Part shown: in pieces, positions 6,714 to 15,646 of the stretch
Numbering within the stretch: the first letter of the stretch is position 1
Layout of the letters: each line of letters opens with the position of its first letter
Source of the DNA: JAQIBY01 sp964407055
Lineage (GTDB): Bacteria > Bacteroidota > Bacteroidia > Bacteroidales > ML635J-15
Reading direction: 5' to 3'
Assembly: GCA_964407055.1 (NCBI GenBank)
Contig: CAYOUD010000002.1
Coordinates: 1 to 43,727, forward strand
DNA: 43,727 bases
The notes under the pieces: generated by a model
Seen by the model: only the letters and a program-made list of their open reading frames with translations
The model's database searches: none
Told to the model about the DNA's origin: nothing
Translations under genes and position numbers: made by a program

Positions 6714-9194
6714 TTAAAATTGTTGTCCAATAATAAAGTGGAATTGAGCTCCATTCACACCTGTTTTACCTTCAATATTATCAAATCCATAGCCCCAATC
6801 CACACCAAGCATACCAATCATTGGCATATAAATGCGAACACCGAAACCAGCAGATCGTTTCAAATCGAAAGGATCATAGTCCTTAAAGTCATACCATGCA
6901 TTTCCTGCTTCAAGGAAAGCAATACCATAGAAAGTCGCTGTCGGATTCAATGACAAAGGATACCTCAATTCGAGACTAAATTTGTTGTAAATATTCCCTC
7001 CTGATTCGGGGGTCAGTGAATTATTGGTATATCCTCTCAACCCAATGGTTTCACGTCCGTAAAGGTTATAACCATAAAGTCCGTCACCACCCACCTGAAA
7101 ACCTTCAAACGGACTTGGTCCGACATCGCTGTTATAATGTGCGAGGAATCCAAATTCAAATTTTGAATTCAGGACAAGTGCTCTGCTTCCTCCGTCTTTC
7201 GAACCAAACAAAGTGGTAAACCAAGAACCCTTAAATTTCCATTTATGATATTCTATCCATTTATATTTTTCGGTAGGATCCATTGTTGTGTAATCTGCAG
7301 AGCTCATTAAAGAGAAGGGCGGGGTTAGCTCTATACTCATGCTCAAATCGCTTCCTCTGGTTGGAAAAATCGGATTTGGACCACTACTTTTCCTTCCGAA
7401 TACAGCTTTAAAATTGACGTTATTTGAGCTTCCATCTGAATAAATAAAACCTGACCATTGATAAATATTATAGTTTTTGTATCCTAATTCGGTGTATAGC
7501 GTAAAATAGTCATCCGGCCATTTTAAGCGTTGTCCCAGGCCCGCAGATGCACCAGTAACATAAAAGTGCTGTTCAGTACTATCAGAACCGTAAATTTGGC
7601 GCGAATTATATAACGAAACTGAAAGTGAGTTTGGTTTTTTACCACCCAGCCAAGGTTCCACAAAACTCACAGAATACGATTGGTAGAAAGGACCACTTGC
7701 CTGAGCCCGAAGGCTTAAACGCTGCCCGTCACCTGCAGGTAATGGTCTGTATGCTTTGGGATCAAAAAGTTTCTTGAGTGCAAAGTTATTAAATGTCAAG
7801 CCTAAGGTTCCGACAATCATTCCGGCGCCATATCCTCCGCTTAATTCAATTTGGTCAGACGGTTTTTCTTCAACAATGTATTCTAAATCAACGATGCCTC
7901 TTTCCTGATCTGGTTCAAAATTCACATTCAGTTTTTCAGGATCGAAATATCCGAGTTGCGCCAATTCCCGAATTGTCCGTTGAATTTCAGACCGTTTATA
8001 AAGTTCTCCTGGTCTGGAGCGGATTTCACGCATAATTACGTGGTCGTTAGTTCTTGTATTACCGTTTATGCTTACCCGGTTCACCCTAGCTTGCTTTCCT
8101 TCATAAACCTGCATTTCCAAATCAATGGAATCACCTTCTACGTTAACTTCAACTGGTGTAATATTTGAGAATAAATATCCATTATCCTGATAAAGCGAAA
8201 AGACTCCAGCCTCACCGAGCAATCGCTCTTCGAGAAACGTTTGATTATAAATATCTCCGGCTTCAATACCTAAAGCCATTGTGAGTTGTTTGTCTGTATA
8301 TTTCGTATTTCCAGTCCAGTCAATATTACGGAAGAAGTATTGTTTTCCCTCGTCAATAACCAATTTTAAACCAATTGTTTTTTCATCCTCATCATAAATC
8401 GAATCCTTAACAATTTTTGCATCCCGAAATCCTTCTTCGTTATATTTCCGAATGACATTTCGTTTATCTTCTTCAAAGTCTGATGCAATAAATTTCGAGG
8501 CTTTATAAAATCTCCACCATGCTTTTTCCTTAGTATTTTTCATGGTTCTGCGGATTTTCCCGTCCTCTAGTTTTTCATTTCCGACAATGTTCAGTTCTTC
8601 GATTTTTATTTTTTCTTTTTTATCGATATTAATAAAAAGAATGATTGAATTTGGCAAGCTTGTATCTTGTTCCTGCTGTACATTCACTTCAACATTTAGG
8701 AATCCTTTATCAACAAAATAATCTTTTACGCCTTTATCAATTTTCATCAAGATATTTTCTGTCACCTGCAATCCTTGAACGAGTTTTAAATTTTCGCGTA
8801 AATCATCCGCTTCGCCTTTTTTCACTCCTTTAAAGGAAAATTTGGAAAGTCGTGGACGCTCCGCCAGCTCTATATTAAGAAATATTCGATTATTAATAAC
8901 CCGATCCGCTACAATTTTAATGTCAGAAAACAAACCCTGCTCCCATAGTTTTTCAATCGCCTGAGTAATATCTTCACCAGGAACCATAACGGTATCGCCA
9001 ACTTGCAGACCCGTTAAATGAATCAAGACAACCGGATCCAGATATTTTACTCCCAGCACTTGAATACCACCAATTTCATATTCTTTAGGATTTGAGTAAT
9101 CAACTTTTGACAGTTCGTTCTGAATAGAAATCTGGGCGAAGGAGCTTAAGCTCAATCCCAGTAAAATTACGATGTTAAATAAGAGTTTCTTCAT
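6714..9194 (-). CDS. bamA: Outer-membrane protein assembly factor BamA
   Basis: 826 residues, the expected length. A signal peptide (1-20, SSFAQ) precedes about five POTRA repeats between residues 40 and 420. Their phrases recur: GGIQVLGVKYLDP, IEELNIVGNEKLED, FFRNIDWTGNTKYTD and VNRVSINGNTRTNDHVIMREI. A C-terminal 16-strand barrel follows, with the family's internal GLRGYTN segment (about 710-716) and a final aromatic residue (GQQF) as the barrel signal. It is the central channel of the BAM machine in the outer membrane. It is flanked upstream by uppS (14-base gap) and downstream by two ompH chaperones. Confidence 0.96.
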   Translation of the reverse strand: MKKLLFNIVILLGLSLSSFAQISIQNELSKVDYSNPKEYEIGGIQVLGVKYLDPVVLIHLTGLQVGDTVMVPGEDITQAIEKLWEQGLFSDIKIVADRVINNRIFLNIELAERPRLSKFSFKGVKKGEADDLRENLKLVQGLQVTENILMKIDKGVKDYFVDKGFLNVEVNVQQEQDTSLPNSIILFINIDKKEKIKIEELNIVGNEKLEDGKIRRTMKNTKEKAWWRFYKASKFIASDFEEDKRNVIRKYNEEGFRDAKIVKDSIYDEDEKTIGLKLVIDEGKQYFFRNIDWTGNTKYTDKQLTMALGIEAGDIYNQTFLEERLLGEAGVFSLYQDNGYLFSNITPVEVNVEGDSIDLEMQVYEGKQARVNRVSINGNTRTNDHVIMREIRSRPGELYKRSEIQRTIRELAQLGYFDPEKLNVNFEPDQERGIVDLEYIVEEKPSDQIELSGGYGAGMIVGTLGLTFNNFALKKLFDPKAYRPLPAGDGQRLSLRAQASGPFYQSYSVSFVEPWLGGKKPNSLSVSLYNSRQIYGSDSTEQHFYVTGASAGLGQRLKWPDDYFTLYTELGYKNYNIYQWSGFIYSDGSSNNVNFKAVFGRKSSGPNPIFPTRGSDLSMSIELTPPFSLMSSADYTTMDPTEKYKWIEYHKWKFKGSWFTTLFGSKDGGSRALVLNSKFEFGFLAHYNSDVGPSPFEGFQVGGDGLYGYNLYGRETIGLRGYTNNSLTPESGGNIYNKFSLELRYPLSLNPTATFYGIAFLEAGNAWYDFKDYDPFDLKRSAGFGVRIYMPMIGMLGVDWGYGFDNIEGKTGVNGAQFHFIIGQQF

Positions 9195-9208
9195 TCCTTC
9201 TTCGCTTG

Positions 9209-9949
9209 CTACAATTGTTCACTGGTTTTTCCAAACCGTCTCTCGCGTGATTGATAATCAATAATGGCTTTATACAATTCCTTTTCTTTGAAATCAGGCC
9301 ATAATGTATCAGTAAAATATAATTCGGCATATGCCATTTGGAAAAGCAGATAATTACTTAATCTCATTTCTCCACTGGTACGAATAATCAATTCGGGATC
9401 AGGCATATTTTTGGTTGACAAATAGGATTTAAACATATCAATATCTAAATCCTGTATTGCTATATTGTTTTGTTTTACGTCGTTTGCAAATGCTTTGGCT
9501 GCCTGAACAATGTCCCATTGTCCGGAATATGATAATGCCAAGGTCAAGCACATACGTTTTCCGTCGCTCGTATTTTGAATTGTTTTTTGCAGTTTTGCAC
9601 TTACTTTTTCTGGTAACCGGTCTAAGTCTCCGATGGCGTTTAATCGAATTCCATTATCTTTTAATGTAGAAAACTCGGCTTCTAAACTATCCACTAAAAG
9701 ATTCATCAGACCACTTACTTCATCGCCGGGACGTTTCCAGTTTTCAGATGAAAATGCGAAAACGGTTAAATAATTCACTCCAAGTTCTGCGGCGGCTTTG
9801 GTCACCTCTCGCACAGCTTTTGCACCACTCCTATGTCCTAATAAGCGAATACCCCCTCTTTTTTTTGCCCAGCGACCGTTACCGTCCATAATAATGGCAA
9901 TGTGCTGAGGTAATCGGGAGACATCTATATGTTTTTTTAAATCTGACAT
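9209..9949 (-). CDS. uppS: Isoprenyl transferase (undecaprenyl diphosphate synthase)
   Basis: 246 residues, normal for cis-prenyltransferases. It has the signature HIAIIMDGNGRWAKKRG (16-32), with the catalytic Asp22 and the Arg that binds diphosphate, then GHRSGAKAVREV (39-50). Later come FAFSSENWKRP, the C-terminal RTSGEMRLSNYLLFQ and AYAELYFTDTLWPDF segments. It condenses isopentenyl units onto farnesyl diphosphate to make the C55 lipid carrier for peptidoglycan and surface polysaccharide. It is cytoplasmic and membrane-associated. It lies 14 bases upstream of bamA and 15 bases after the first DUF6089 gene. Confidence 0.96.
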   Translation of the reverse strand: MSDLKKHIDVSRLPQHIAIIMDGNGRWAKKRGGIRLLGHRSGAKAVREVTKAAAELGVNYLTVFAFSSENWKRPGDEVSGLMNLLVDSLEAEFSTLKDNGIRLNAIGDLDRLPEKVSAKLQKTIQNTSDGKRMCLTLALSYSGQWDIVQAAKAFANDVKQNNIAIQDLDIDMFKSYLSTKNMPDPELIIRTSGEMRLSNYLLFQMAYAELYFTDTLWPDFKEKELYKAIIDYQSRERRFGKTSEQL

Positions 9950-9964
9950 AAATTCCTTACAAAA

Positions 9965-10708
9965 TTAATCATATGCATGACATACCAAACCACTAATTCG
10001 AAAAGCATATGACAATGTGATTCCGGCATATGAATACCAGTCATCATTAGTAATAAATCCCAATTGCTTATATCGATTGGAAGTTGTCACAGGGACTCTT
10101 GCTTCGTCATAAATATCGTAGTCTTCGCCTGTAACATCATCCAACATATCTGTATTTGTTTTTCGAAAAGCCCATTCAGCGCCAAAAACAATTCGCTCAG
10201 TTAAATTAATTTTAATTCCAACGGCTCCGGGAATGACCAGTGCAAATTTATTTTGGGCATCGGCGGTATAGCATGCTCCAATACCCAAATCAATATACGG
10301 AGTAAAAAATTTCTTTTTCACTTCCCCAATTTCATAAATAAGGAAATTAAATTCAACCTGAACTGCTCCCTCAGTAAGTTGGGTTTCGAATGCGTGATTT
10401 CTAAGATTTTGATATTGCCATCTTGAATTTGCATCGTCACCTTGGACATGAGAATAGAATGCGCCAAATTTCAATGCGACCCGCGAATTAAAGTGTTGTT
10501 TATAAAATGCTCCATAATTTAATCTGGGGGAATAAAAGTGCTCTGTCCAATTTAATTCTCCGAGATAATAGGTTCCTCCGAAATGCACTCCAATTTCGCC
10601 ATATTGCTGTGAAGATGCAGGAGTTGCCAAGCATAAAAAAACAAATAGCCCCGAAATACTTCGGGACATTTGATTTAATATTTTGCTTTTAAGAATTGTC
10701 TTAATCAT
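9965..10708 (-). CDS. DUF6089-type outer-membrane beta-barrel protein
   Basis: About 247 residues from the ATG at 10708. A GTG at 10717 and an ATG at 10669 are alternatives, and the last gives the most compact signal peptide (MSRSISGLFVFLCLATPASS). The mature part begins QQYGEIGVHFGGTYYLGELN, a Bacteroidota barrel family start, and continues with alternating aromatic strands ending in DDWYSYAGITLSYAFR. It probably spans the outer membrane as a small barrel. It shares layout and motifs (LGEL near the N-terminus, an internal GDDA) with its neighbour. A 6-bp palindrome lies inside the signal-peptide codons. Function is unknown. Confidence 0.72.
   Translation of the reverse strand: MIKTILKSKILNQMSRSISGLFVFLCLATPASSQQYGEIGVHFGGTYYLGELNWTEHFYSPRLNYGAFYKQHFNSRVALKFGAFYSHVQGDDANSRWQYQNLRNHAFETQLTEGAVQVEFNFLIYEIGEVKKKFFTPYIDLGIGACYTADAQNKFALVIPGAVGIKINLTERIVFGAEWAFRKTNTDMLDDVTGEDYDIYDEARVPVTTSNRYKQLGFITNDDWYSYAGITLSYAFRISGLVCHAYD
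10650..10665. repeat. Palindrome inside the signal-peptide codons
   Basis: Arms CCCGAA (10650-10655) and TTCGGG (10660-10665) around a 4-base loop. It resembles the palindrome at 413-430. It lies in the region encoding Ser-Arg-Ser-Ile-Ser-Gly, between two candidate start codons and the hydrophobic core. It may be an inserted dispersed palindrome or chance. Confidence 0.35.
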
Positions 10709-10787
10709 CTTTTTCACAGCTCAACCTTACGAATGTCGCACTAAAAACGAAACAGCAAAAGAAATAGTATTTTCGACTGTGATTTTT

Positions 10788-11672
10788 TTAGAATTTCGGC
10801 AAACCACGACCTCTAGGACGCAATTTATATGTCACATTCAGTGTGAGGAACATATATGAATCATTATATCGTGAATCTCCTCTCTGATTGTAAGCTGCAG
10901 CACCTGCCCAATCGTCAGAACGATCTGCCAAAGCTTGTGCAACCGGGTCAGCAAATAAAGCGGGATCAACATACGTTGTACTCACATCGTCAATATAATC
11001 TGTCATTGCATATCGTGCACCATACTCGAACCCAACTCCCCAGTTTCTGTCAATAAGGAAATTCATTCCGAATCCGACAGGAATTGACCATGAGATTCTG
11101 GAATATTTATCACGAGTTGAAACTAAGCCTTGCCCTTCTGTGCCAAGTGGTTGCAAAGCAACCCATTCCCCATTGTATTTTGCTTTGGGATTAAACCAAA
11201 ACCCGTTAATTCCGGTAAATACGTACAAACTAGGTGTATTTCCTTTTCCTCGGATACGGCGTAAATCGTAACGGTGTCCAAATTTTTCTTTAATGATATT
11301 ATATTCAATATTTCCACCCAGCTCAACGATTGGTGATCTGAAGGACAAATTTCTTGCCTTTCGGTGAAAGTCATCAGTTGTGGCATCATCACCATACAAC
11401 CAGCCATAAGACATTTCAACTTTAACTGAAAATGAGGGATTCAGTTTATAGCGATACCCAGCATGAAAAGCAGGACGTGTATAATTTATTTCAAAATCGC
11501 GAACAAAGTGAGATCCCACTTGACCAGCACCTCCAAGTTCGCCAAGAAAACTGGTTCCTCCTACTCCAAGAATCACTTCTTGGCGTAATTGACGCCATTG
11601 TGAGCCAAATTGTGCCTGCACAGATGTGCCAGCCAATCCGAAAATTATAAATGCAATAAAGAGCTGTTTCAT
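10788..11672 (-). CDS. DUF6089-type outer-membrane beta-barrel protein
   Basis: 294 residues with a clear signal peptide (1-20, ending SVQAQ). The mature chain starts FGSQWRQLRQEVILGVGGTSFLGELGGAG and alternates amphipathic strands. Aromatic girdle segments include FTGINGFWFNPKAKYNGEW and GVGFEYGARYAMTDY. A Gly/Arg-rich end (KLRPRGRGLPKF) follows a last strand YMFLTLNVTYKL. Bacteroidota carry such proteins next to nadK, uppS and bamA. A structural or sensing role in the outer membrane is inferred. It precedes the other DUF6089 gene by 70 bases and follows nadK by 60. Confidence 0.75.
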   Translation of the reverse strand: MKQLFIAFIIFGLAGTSVQAQFGSQWRQLRQEVILGVGGTSFLGELGGAGQVGSHFVRDFEINYTRPAFHAGYRYKLNPSFSVKVEMSYGWLYGDDATTDDFHRKARNLSFRSPIVELGGNIEYNIIKEKFGHRYDLRRIRGKGNTPSLYVFTGINGFWFNPKAKYNGEWVALQPLGTEGQGLVSTRDKYSRISWSIPVGFGMNFLIDRNWGVGFEYGARYAMTDYIDDVSTTYVDPALFADPVAQALADRSDDWAGAAAYNQRGDSRYNDSYMFLTLNVTYKLRPRGRGLPKF

Positions 11673-11732
11673 ATTTTATTTATTTAATTCACAAACATAT
11701 AACAAAATGAGATGTTCGATATTAAGTTGAAA

Positions 11733-12611
11733 TTAATTCCTAATATCCACCCCCCACATTAATTTTTTCTGCAATGTGCTAAAGTAGTTAATATTAAATA
11801 ACTTTACAAGATTAATTTGAAAATTTGCTTTTTTTATCAAAATTTCATCTCTAAACACCCGATGTACAGAGCGATAGTCGAGCGATAATTTTGTAGATTC
11901 TCTTTTTTCCTCAAGTTTTAATCGTATGCTTCCCTTGTCAGATAAAACTAAGGGTCGAACAGTAAGATTGTGTGGTGCAATCGGTGTAATAATAAAGCTT
12001 TCACTTGCCGGATGAACAATTGGTCCTCCACAGGATAGTGAATATGCAGAGGATCCGGTAGGAGTGCTTACAATCAGTCCATCAGACCAATATGTATTAA
12101 TAAATTCATCGTTATACCAGGCATGGATTTTTATCATCGATGAACTTGCATGTTTTTGGAGGGCAACTTCATTTAATGCAAAATTAATTCCCTCAAAGTC
12201 ATCTTGTCCTGTCTCAATTTCTAATAAAGAGCGTTTTTCAAGACAATATTCGTTACTCATAATTTGATTTAATGCCTGAGGGATCATGTCGACAGAAACA
12301 TTCGACAAAAATCCTAATCTCCCACTGTTTATTCCCAAAATCGGAATTTCTTTGTCCTTAACAAAAGTCACAGTTTCCAGCAAGGTTCCATCGCCACCAA
12401 TGGAGATCATCATGTCAATTGCCTTTAAGTCAGATTCATGACAAAATGTTGCTGCACAGTCCGGATTGTAATGTACTTTTTCACGAATAAAATCAGCAAA
12501 TGGCTCATAGATAACATAAGTAACCTTATGCTTTTTTAATTCTTCAAATATCTGAATAATACTACCATTAAATGATTTATTAAATCGTCTCCCGTAAATT
12601 GCAACTTTCAT
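11733..12611 (-). CDS. nadK: NAD kinase
   Basis: 292 residues from the ATG at 12611 (MKVAIYGRRF); the frame to 12659 would overlap the preceding gene by 47 bases. The enzyme phosphorylates NAD to NADP in the cytoplasm. The ATP/NAD-binding motif IGGDGTLLETV (71-81) includes the catalytic Asp74. The conserved NEV is at 147-149. The later SDGLIVSTPTGSSAYSLS matches the family's second glycine/threonine-rich motif. Its start is one base after the stop of the Omp85 gene, so the two are coupled. The product is an ordinary full-length enzyme. Confidence 0.95.
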   Translation of the reverse strand: MKVAIYGRRFNKSFNGSIIQIFEELKKHKVTYVIYEPFADFIREKVHYNPDCAATFCHESDLKAIDMMISIGGDGTLLETVTFVKDKEIPILGINSGRLGFLSNVSVDMIPQALNQIMSNEYCLEKRSLLEIETGQDDFEGINFALNEVALQKHASSSMIKIHAWYNDEFINTYWSDGLIVSTPTGSSAYSLSCGGPIVHPASESFIITPIAPHNLTVRPLVLSDKGSIRLKLEEKRESTKLSLDYRSVHRVFRDEILIKKANFQINLVKLFNINYFSTLQKKLMWGVDIRN

Positions 12612-12612
12612 G

Positions 12613-14010
12613 CTAAAAGGTTTTATAAATGGGTGTTCGAATTGTTGCAAATATACCAAAAGCTTTTTGATTTGTCACCGCAACATGAAAACCAATGCTT
12701 CTGTCATAATATGTCACAAAATCGAGACCTACTCCACTACTGTAAAGAAGCTTATTTTCAAGCCCTTGATCCCAAAGTGAAGACTGATTGCTGTTTACAT
12801 ATGCAAGGTCAAAAAAGCCATAACAATACACTGAAAAAGCAAAGGGTTTAAACTGCTCAATCGGAATAATTTCGTTAAACATCGCTTTGGATTGAAAAAC
12901 TTTAAGGCGTAAGGTTTCATTCAATCCATAAATTGCATTTCCCAAAACCATTCGATATTCAAATCCTCTCGGATAATAATCATAACCAAGCATACTTGCA
13001 AAGATAAACGGCACATGCGATTCATTCATCAAATGTGCGGAAATATAGGCTTCCGATGCCAAACTTAATTGTGGATTTAGCGGCAGGAAATAATCGAAAT
13101 TCAGTTTTGCCATAAGCAAATTCACACCGGAGCGCATTGCCCCTATTCCATATTTCTCAACGCTTACAGATAAAAAATACCCATCAGTTGGATAGTATCT
13201 AACATCACGAAAATCGATGTCATACTTAAGATAGAATGACAAAAATGATGATTGATTATTTTGTTGAAACAGATAATTTGTGGCGACAGTATCCAGCCCA
13301 TCTCCTATTTGAAAATTTCGATATTCAGCCATGAACTTGATACGCTGGTACAAATCCGGACGGTAATGGTAAATAATTCGGAAACGATTCTCTGACAAAA
13401 GATTTTCTTGGTCATCAAAAAGACACATAGGAAGGTTGTCTTCAATCGTATATAAAACTTTTGATTGCTGAAATCTGTCTGCGGAAATTTGAAATCCATG
13501 CTTCCCGTGTTTGTCAAGTGCCGGATTATCGTACATAAAACCCAATTGAGATCGGTATCCAAACCGCATTTTTAGCTTCAAAAATTCATTTCGCCCCCGG
13601 AAATTGTGTTTTTCAAAACTCAATCCGTAATTTACACGCCGCCAATCCCGGGCGTTTAAAAATGATGCAAAATTTCTATCGGCATGTTCAAGAATCGGAT
13701 AAACCCAGTAATACCAACGTTCATTAAGATCAACTATTAGTACAATTTGCTCACCTGCAATTTCAAAACCCAAATTAACATTTACAAAAAGGGAGGTATT
13801 TTCAAGTCGTTGACATGCGCCTTCAGCCCATTCTGAAAACCCACCTGCGGGCATTTCATCACCCACAGAGATTCCAAGTTCGTTTAGAATAATTTGCTCC
13901 TGCGTTTGCTTATTCCCATTAATGACAATTTGCCTAACAATTTGTGCATTGACATTAATTGCAGAAATTGAAGCTGCTAAAACAATAATACAAATTATAA
14001 ATTTTCCCAT
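12613..14010 (-). CDS. Omp85-family outer-membrane protein with one POTRA domain
   Basis: 465 residues. A signal peptide (1-22, NVNAQ) is followed by a single POTRA-like domain (about 23-100: IVRQIVINGNKQTQEQIIL, ...LENTSLFVNVNLGF). A beta-barrel fills about 110-465. The barrel carries DVRYYPTDGYFLSVSVEKYG and YYPRGFEYRMVLGN, which resemble the BamA/TamA barrel and its loop-6 Arg-Gly motif. It ends in ...IYKTF, a C-terminal aromatic typical of barrels. It could insert proteins or move lipids at the outer membrane, but its substrate is unknown. It overlaps the CBS gene by one base (TAATG) and abuts nadK. Confidence 0.82.
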   Translation of the reverse strand: MGKFIICIIVLAASISAINVNAQIVRQIVINGNKQTQEQIILNELGISVGDEMPAGGFSEWAEGACQRLENTSLFVNVNLGFEIAGEQIVLIVDLNERWYYWVYPILEHADRNFASFLNARDWRRVNYGLSFEKHNFRGRNEFLKLKMRFGYRSQLGFMYDNPALDKHGKHGFQISADRFQQSKVLYTIEDNLPMCLFDDQENLLSENRFRIIYHYRPDLYQRIKFMAEYRNFQIGDGLDTVATNYLFQQNNQSSFLSFYLKYDIDFRDVRYYPTDGYFLSVSVEKYGIGAMRSGVNLLMAKLNFDYFLPLNPQLSLASEAYISAHLMNESHVPFIFASMLGYDYYPRGFEYRMVLGNAIYGLNETLRLKVFQSKAMFNEIIPIEQFKPFAFSVYCYGFFDLAYVNSNQSSLWDQGLENKLLYSSGVGLDFVTYYDRSIGFHVAVTNQKAFGIFATIRTPIYKTF

Positions 14011-14675
14011 TAAACATTCAGGTAACTAAGAAACGACTCGTATCTTTCTCTAAACAAACGATTTTCAGCGTCATCACTCAAATATGATTCCTTAATATTA
14101 TAATCAAAACGCACAAAGCTTTGTAGCATTGCTGACAAATCGTTTACATTAAGTTTCAAGGTAATATTCAGTAATGTAGAATACTCATTCCCACTCACAA
14201 AAAGGCTTAAAACCTTTGCATTATTTTCTTCAACGATACGACTGATTTCGGAAAGCGAATAATCGTGAATTCCAACTTCCAGCACAATAATTCCTCCGGG
14301 CTGGTCAGCAGCAGTAATTTTCGCGTAATTTTGAGCTAAATCCTGCAAAGTAATCACCCCCAAATAGGTTTTATCCGTGTTTAAAACCGGAATTACACTT
14401 AATTTCATTTTAGAGACAATGTCCACCAGTTCCCAAATATGCTGCGAATCAAACACATAAGGTCTAATCAAGCTTAACTTGTGATTTCCAATGGGTTCAT
14501 CCCCACAATTCAAATCATAAATATCAGATTCAGAAATAAGTCCTAAAAAATCCTGATTATTAACAATTGGCAGATGTGAAACTTTGAAAAACTCCATCCA
14601 TTGGAGCGCTTTATTTCCGGAATCAGACGTTTTAACTGAAGGCACAACTGTTGATATCAAATTTATCGCTAACAT
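14010..14675 (-). CDS. CBS-pair protein with ACT-like C-terminus
   Basis: 221 residues from the ATG at 14675 (MLAINLISTVV). A frame to 14723 adds 16 residues without support. The first CBS motif covers about 1-57 (VPSVKTSDSGNKALQWMEFF, HLPIVNNQDFLGLISESDI). The second covers about 70-130 (HIWELVDIVSKMKLSVIPVLNTDKTYLGVITLQDL). The rest, IIVLEVGIHDYSLSEISRIVEENNAKVLSL and on, looks like an ACT fold, as in AcuB-type proteins. Such proteins bind adenine nucleotides and amino acids and regulate partners. It is the first gene of the minus-strand envelope run and is divergent from pdxJ. The partner is unknown. Confidence 0.78.
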   Translation of the reverse strand: MLAINLISTVVPSVKTSDSGNKALQWMEFFKVSHLPIVNNQDFLGLISESDIYDLNCGDEPIGNHKLSLIRPYVFDSQHIWELVDIVSKMKLSVIPVLNTDKTYLGVITLQDLAQNYAKITAADQPGGIIVLEVGIHDYSLSEISRIVEENNAKVLSLFVSGNEYSTLLNITLKLNVNDLSAMLQSFVRFDYNIKESYLSDDAENRLFRERYESFLSYLNV

Positions 14676-14832
14676 AATATTCGTTCGTTTATATGACAAA
14701 ATCAAACACAAATTACTGTCCAATTTTGATTAACATGTAAATATAAAACTATTTATCCAAAAGAAAAGCACGAATATTTTCAATCCAATAATAAAGCCAT
14801 TTTTTTGCACTAAATTATTCATCCGCATTCTG

Positions 14833-14840
14833 TATCTTTG
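14833..14840 (+). promoter_or_regulatory. Probable -7 element of the pdxJ promoter
   Basis: TATCTTTG matches the Bacteroidota -7 consensus TAnnTTTG and lies 31 bases before the pdxJ start codon. No TTTG sits at the ideal 19-20 base distance. The nearest TTG (14805-14807) is 25 bases upstream. On the opposite strand the next eight bases (14841-14848) read TATTTTTG, so two -7 matches stand back to back. Confidence 0.55.
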
Positions 14841-14871
14841 CAAAAATAAGACTTAGAAATAGAAAATTAAT

Positions 14872-15597
14872 ATGACACAATTAAGCGTAAACATTAATAA
14901 AATTGCTACCATTCGCAATGCACGCGGAGGCAATTATCCGAATGTTGCAGAAGCAGCCAAAAACTGTGAACGCTTTGGCGCTCAAGGGATTACAGTACAC
15001 CCAAGGCCAGATCAACGCCATATCCGCTATAGCGATGTACACGAAATTAAACCACTGATTACAACAGAGTTTAATATTGAAGGCTATCCGAATGAAGCCT
15101 TTTTACAATTAATAGAGGTCGTTAAACCCGATCAGGTAACCTTGGTTCCTGACCCACCGAATGTACTGACATCAAATGCCGGCTGGGACACAAAAACCCA
15201 TCAAAGTTTCTTGAAAACTGTGATTGCTCGCATTCATAAAGCCGGAAGCAGATGTTCAATTTTTGTGGATACTGATCTGCAAAACACAGAATACGCGGTA
15301 CAGTGTGGTACTGATCGCATTGAAATGTACACAGAACCTTACGCCGAAAATTATGAAAAAGACAGAGATCTGGCGATAACGCCCTTTGTTGAAACTGCAA
15401 AACTTGCACAATCTCTCGGATTAGGAATTAATGCAGGTCATGATTTAAGCTTGGAAAATTTGGCATGGTTCAGTAAAAACATTCCCTTTTTAGATGAAGT
15501 TTCCATCGGACATGCACTCATCTCAGATGCACTGTATTACGGACTTGAAAACACAATTCAAATGTATCTGCGTCAACTAAATCAAGGCACAGAATAA
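14872..15597 (+). CDS. pdxJ: Pyridoxine 5'-phosphate synthase
   Basis: 241 residues, the family length. The enzyme joins 1-deoxy-D-xylulose 5-phosphate and 3-amino-2-oxopropyl phosphate to make pyridoxine 5'-phosphate (vitamin B6). Characteristic segments are LSVNINKIATIRNARGG (4-20), ITVHPRPDQRHIR (40-52), QVTLVPDPP (about 89-97), and GLGINAGHDLSLENL with the conserved His near residue 191. It forms a (beta/alpha)8 barrel in the cytoplasm. A -7 promoter element lies 31 bases upstream. The aminotransferase in this window would use its end product, but that link is general. Confidence 0.96.
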   Translation: MTQLSVNINKIATIRNARGGNYPNVAEAAKNCERFGAQGITVHPRPDQRHIRYSDVHEIKPLITTEFNIEGYPNEAFLQLIEVVKPDQVTLVPDPPNVLTSNAGWDTKTHQSFLKTVIARIHKAGSRCSIFVDTDLQNTEYAVQCGTDRIEMYTEPYAENYEKDRDLAITPFVETAKLAQSLGLGINAGHDLSLENLAWFSKNIPFLDEVSIGHALISDALYYGLENTIQMYLRQLNQGTE

Positions 15598-15646
15598 ACA
15601 AGCGGAAAAGTTAATTGTTAGTTTCATATCAAAAAGAAATTGATAC

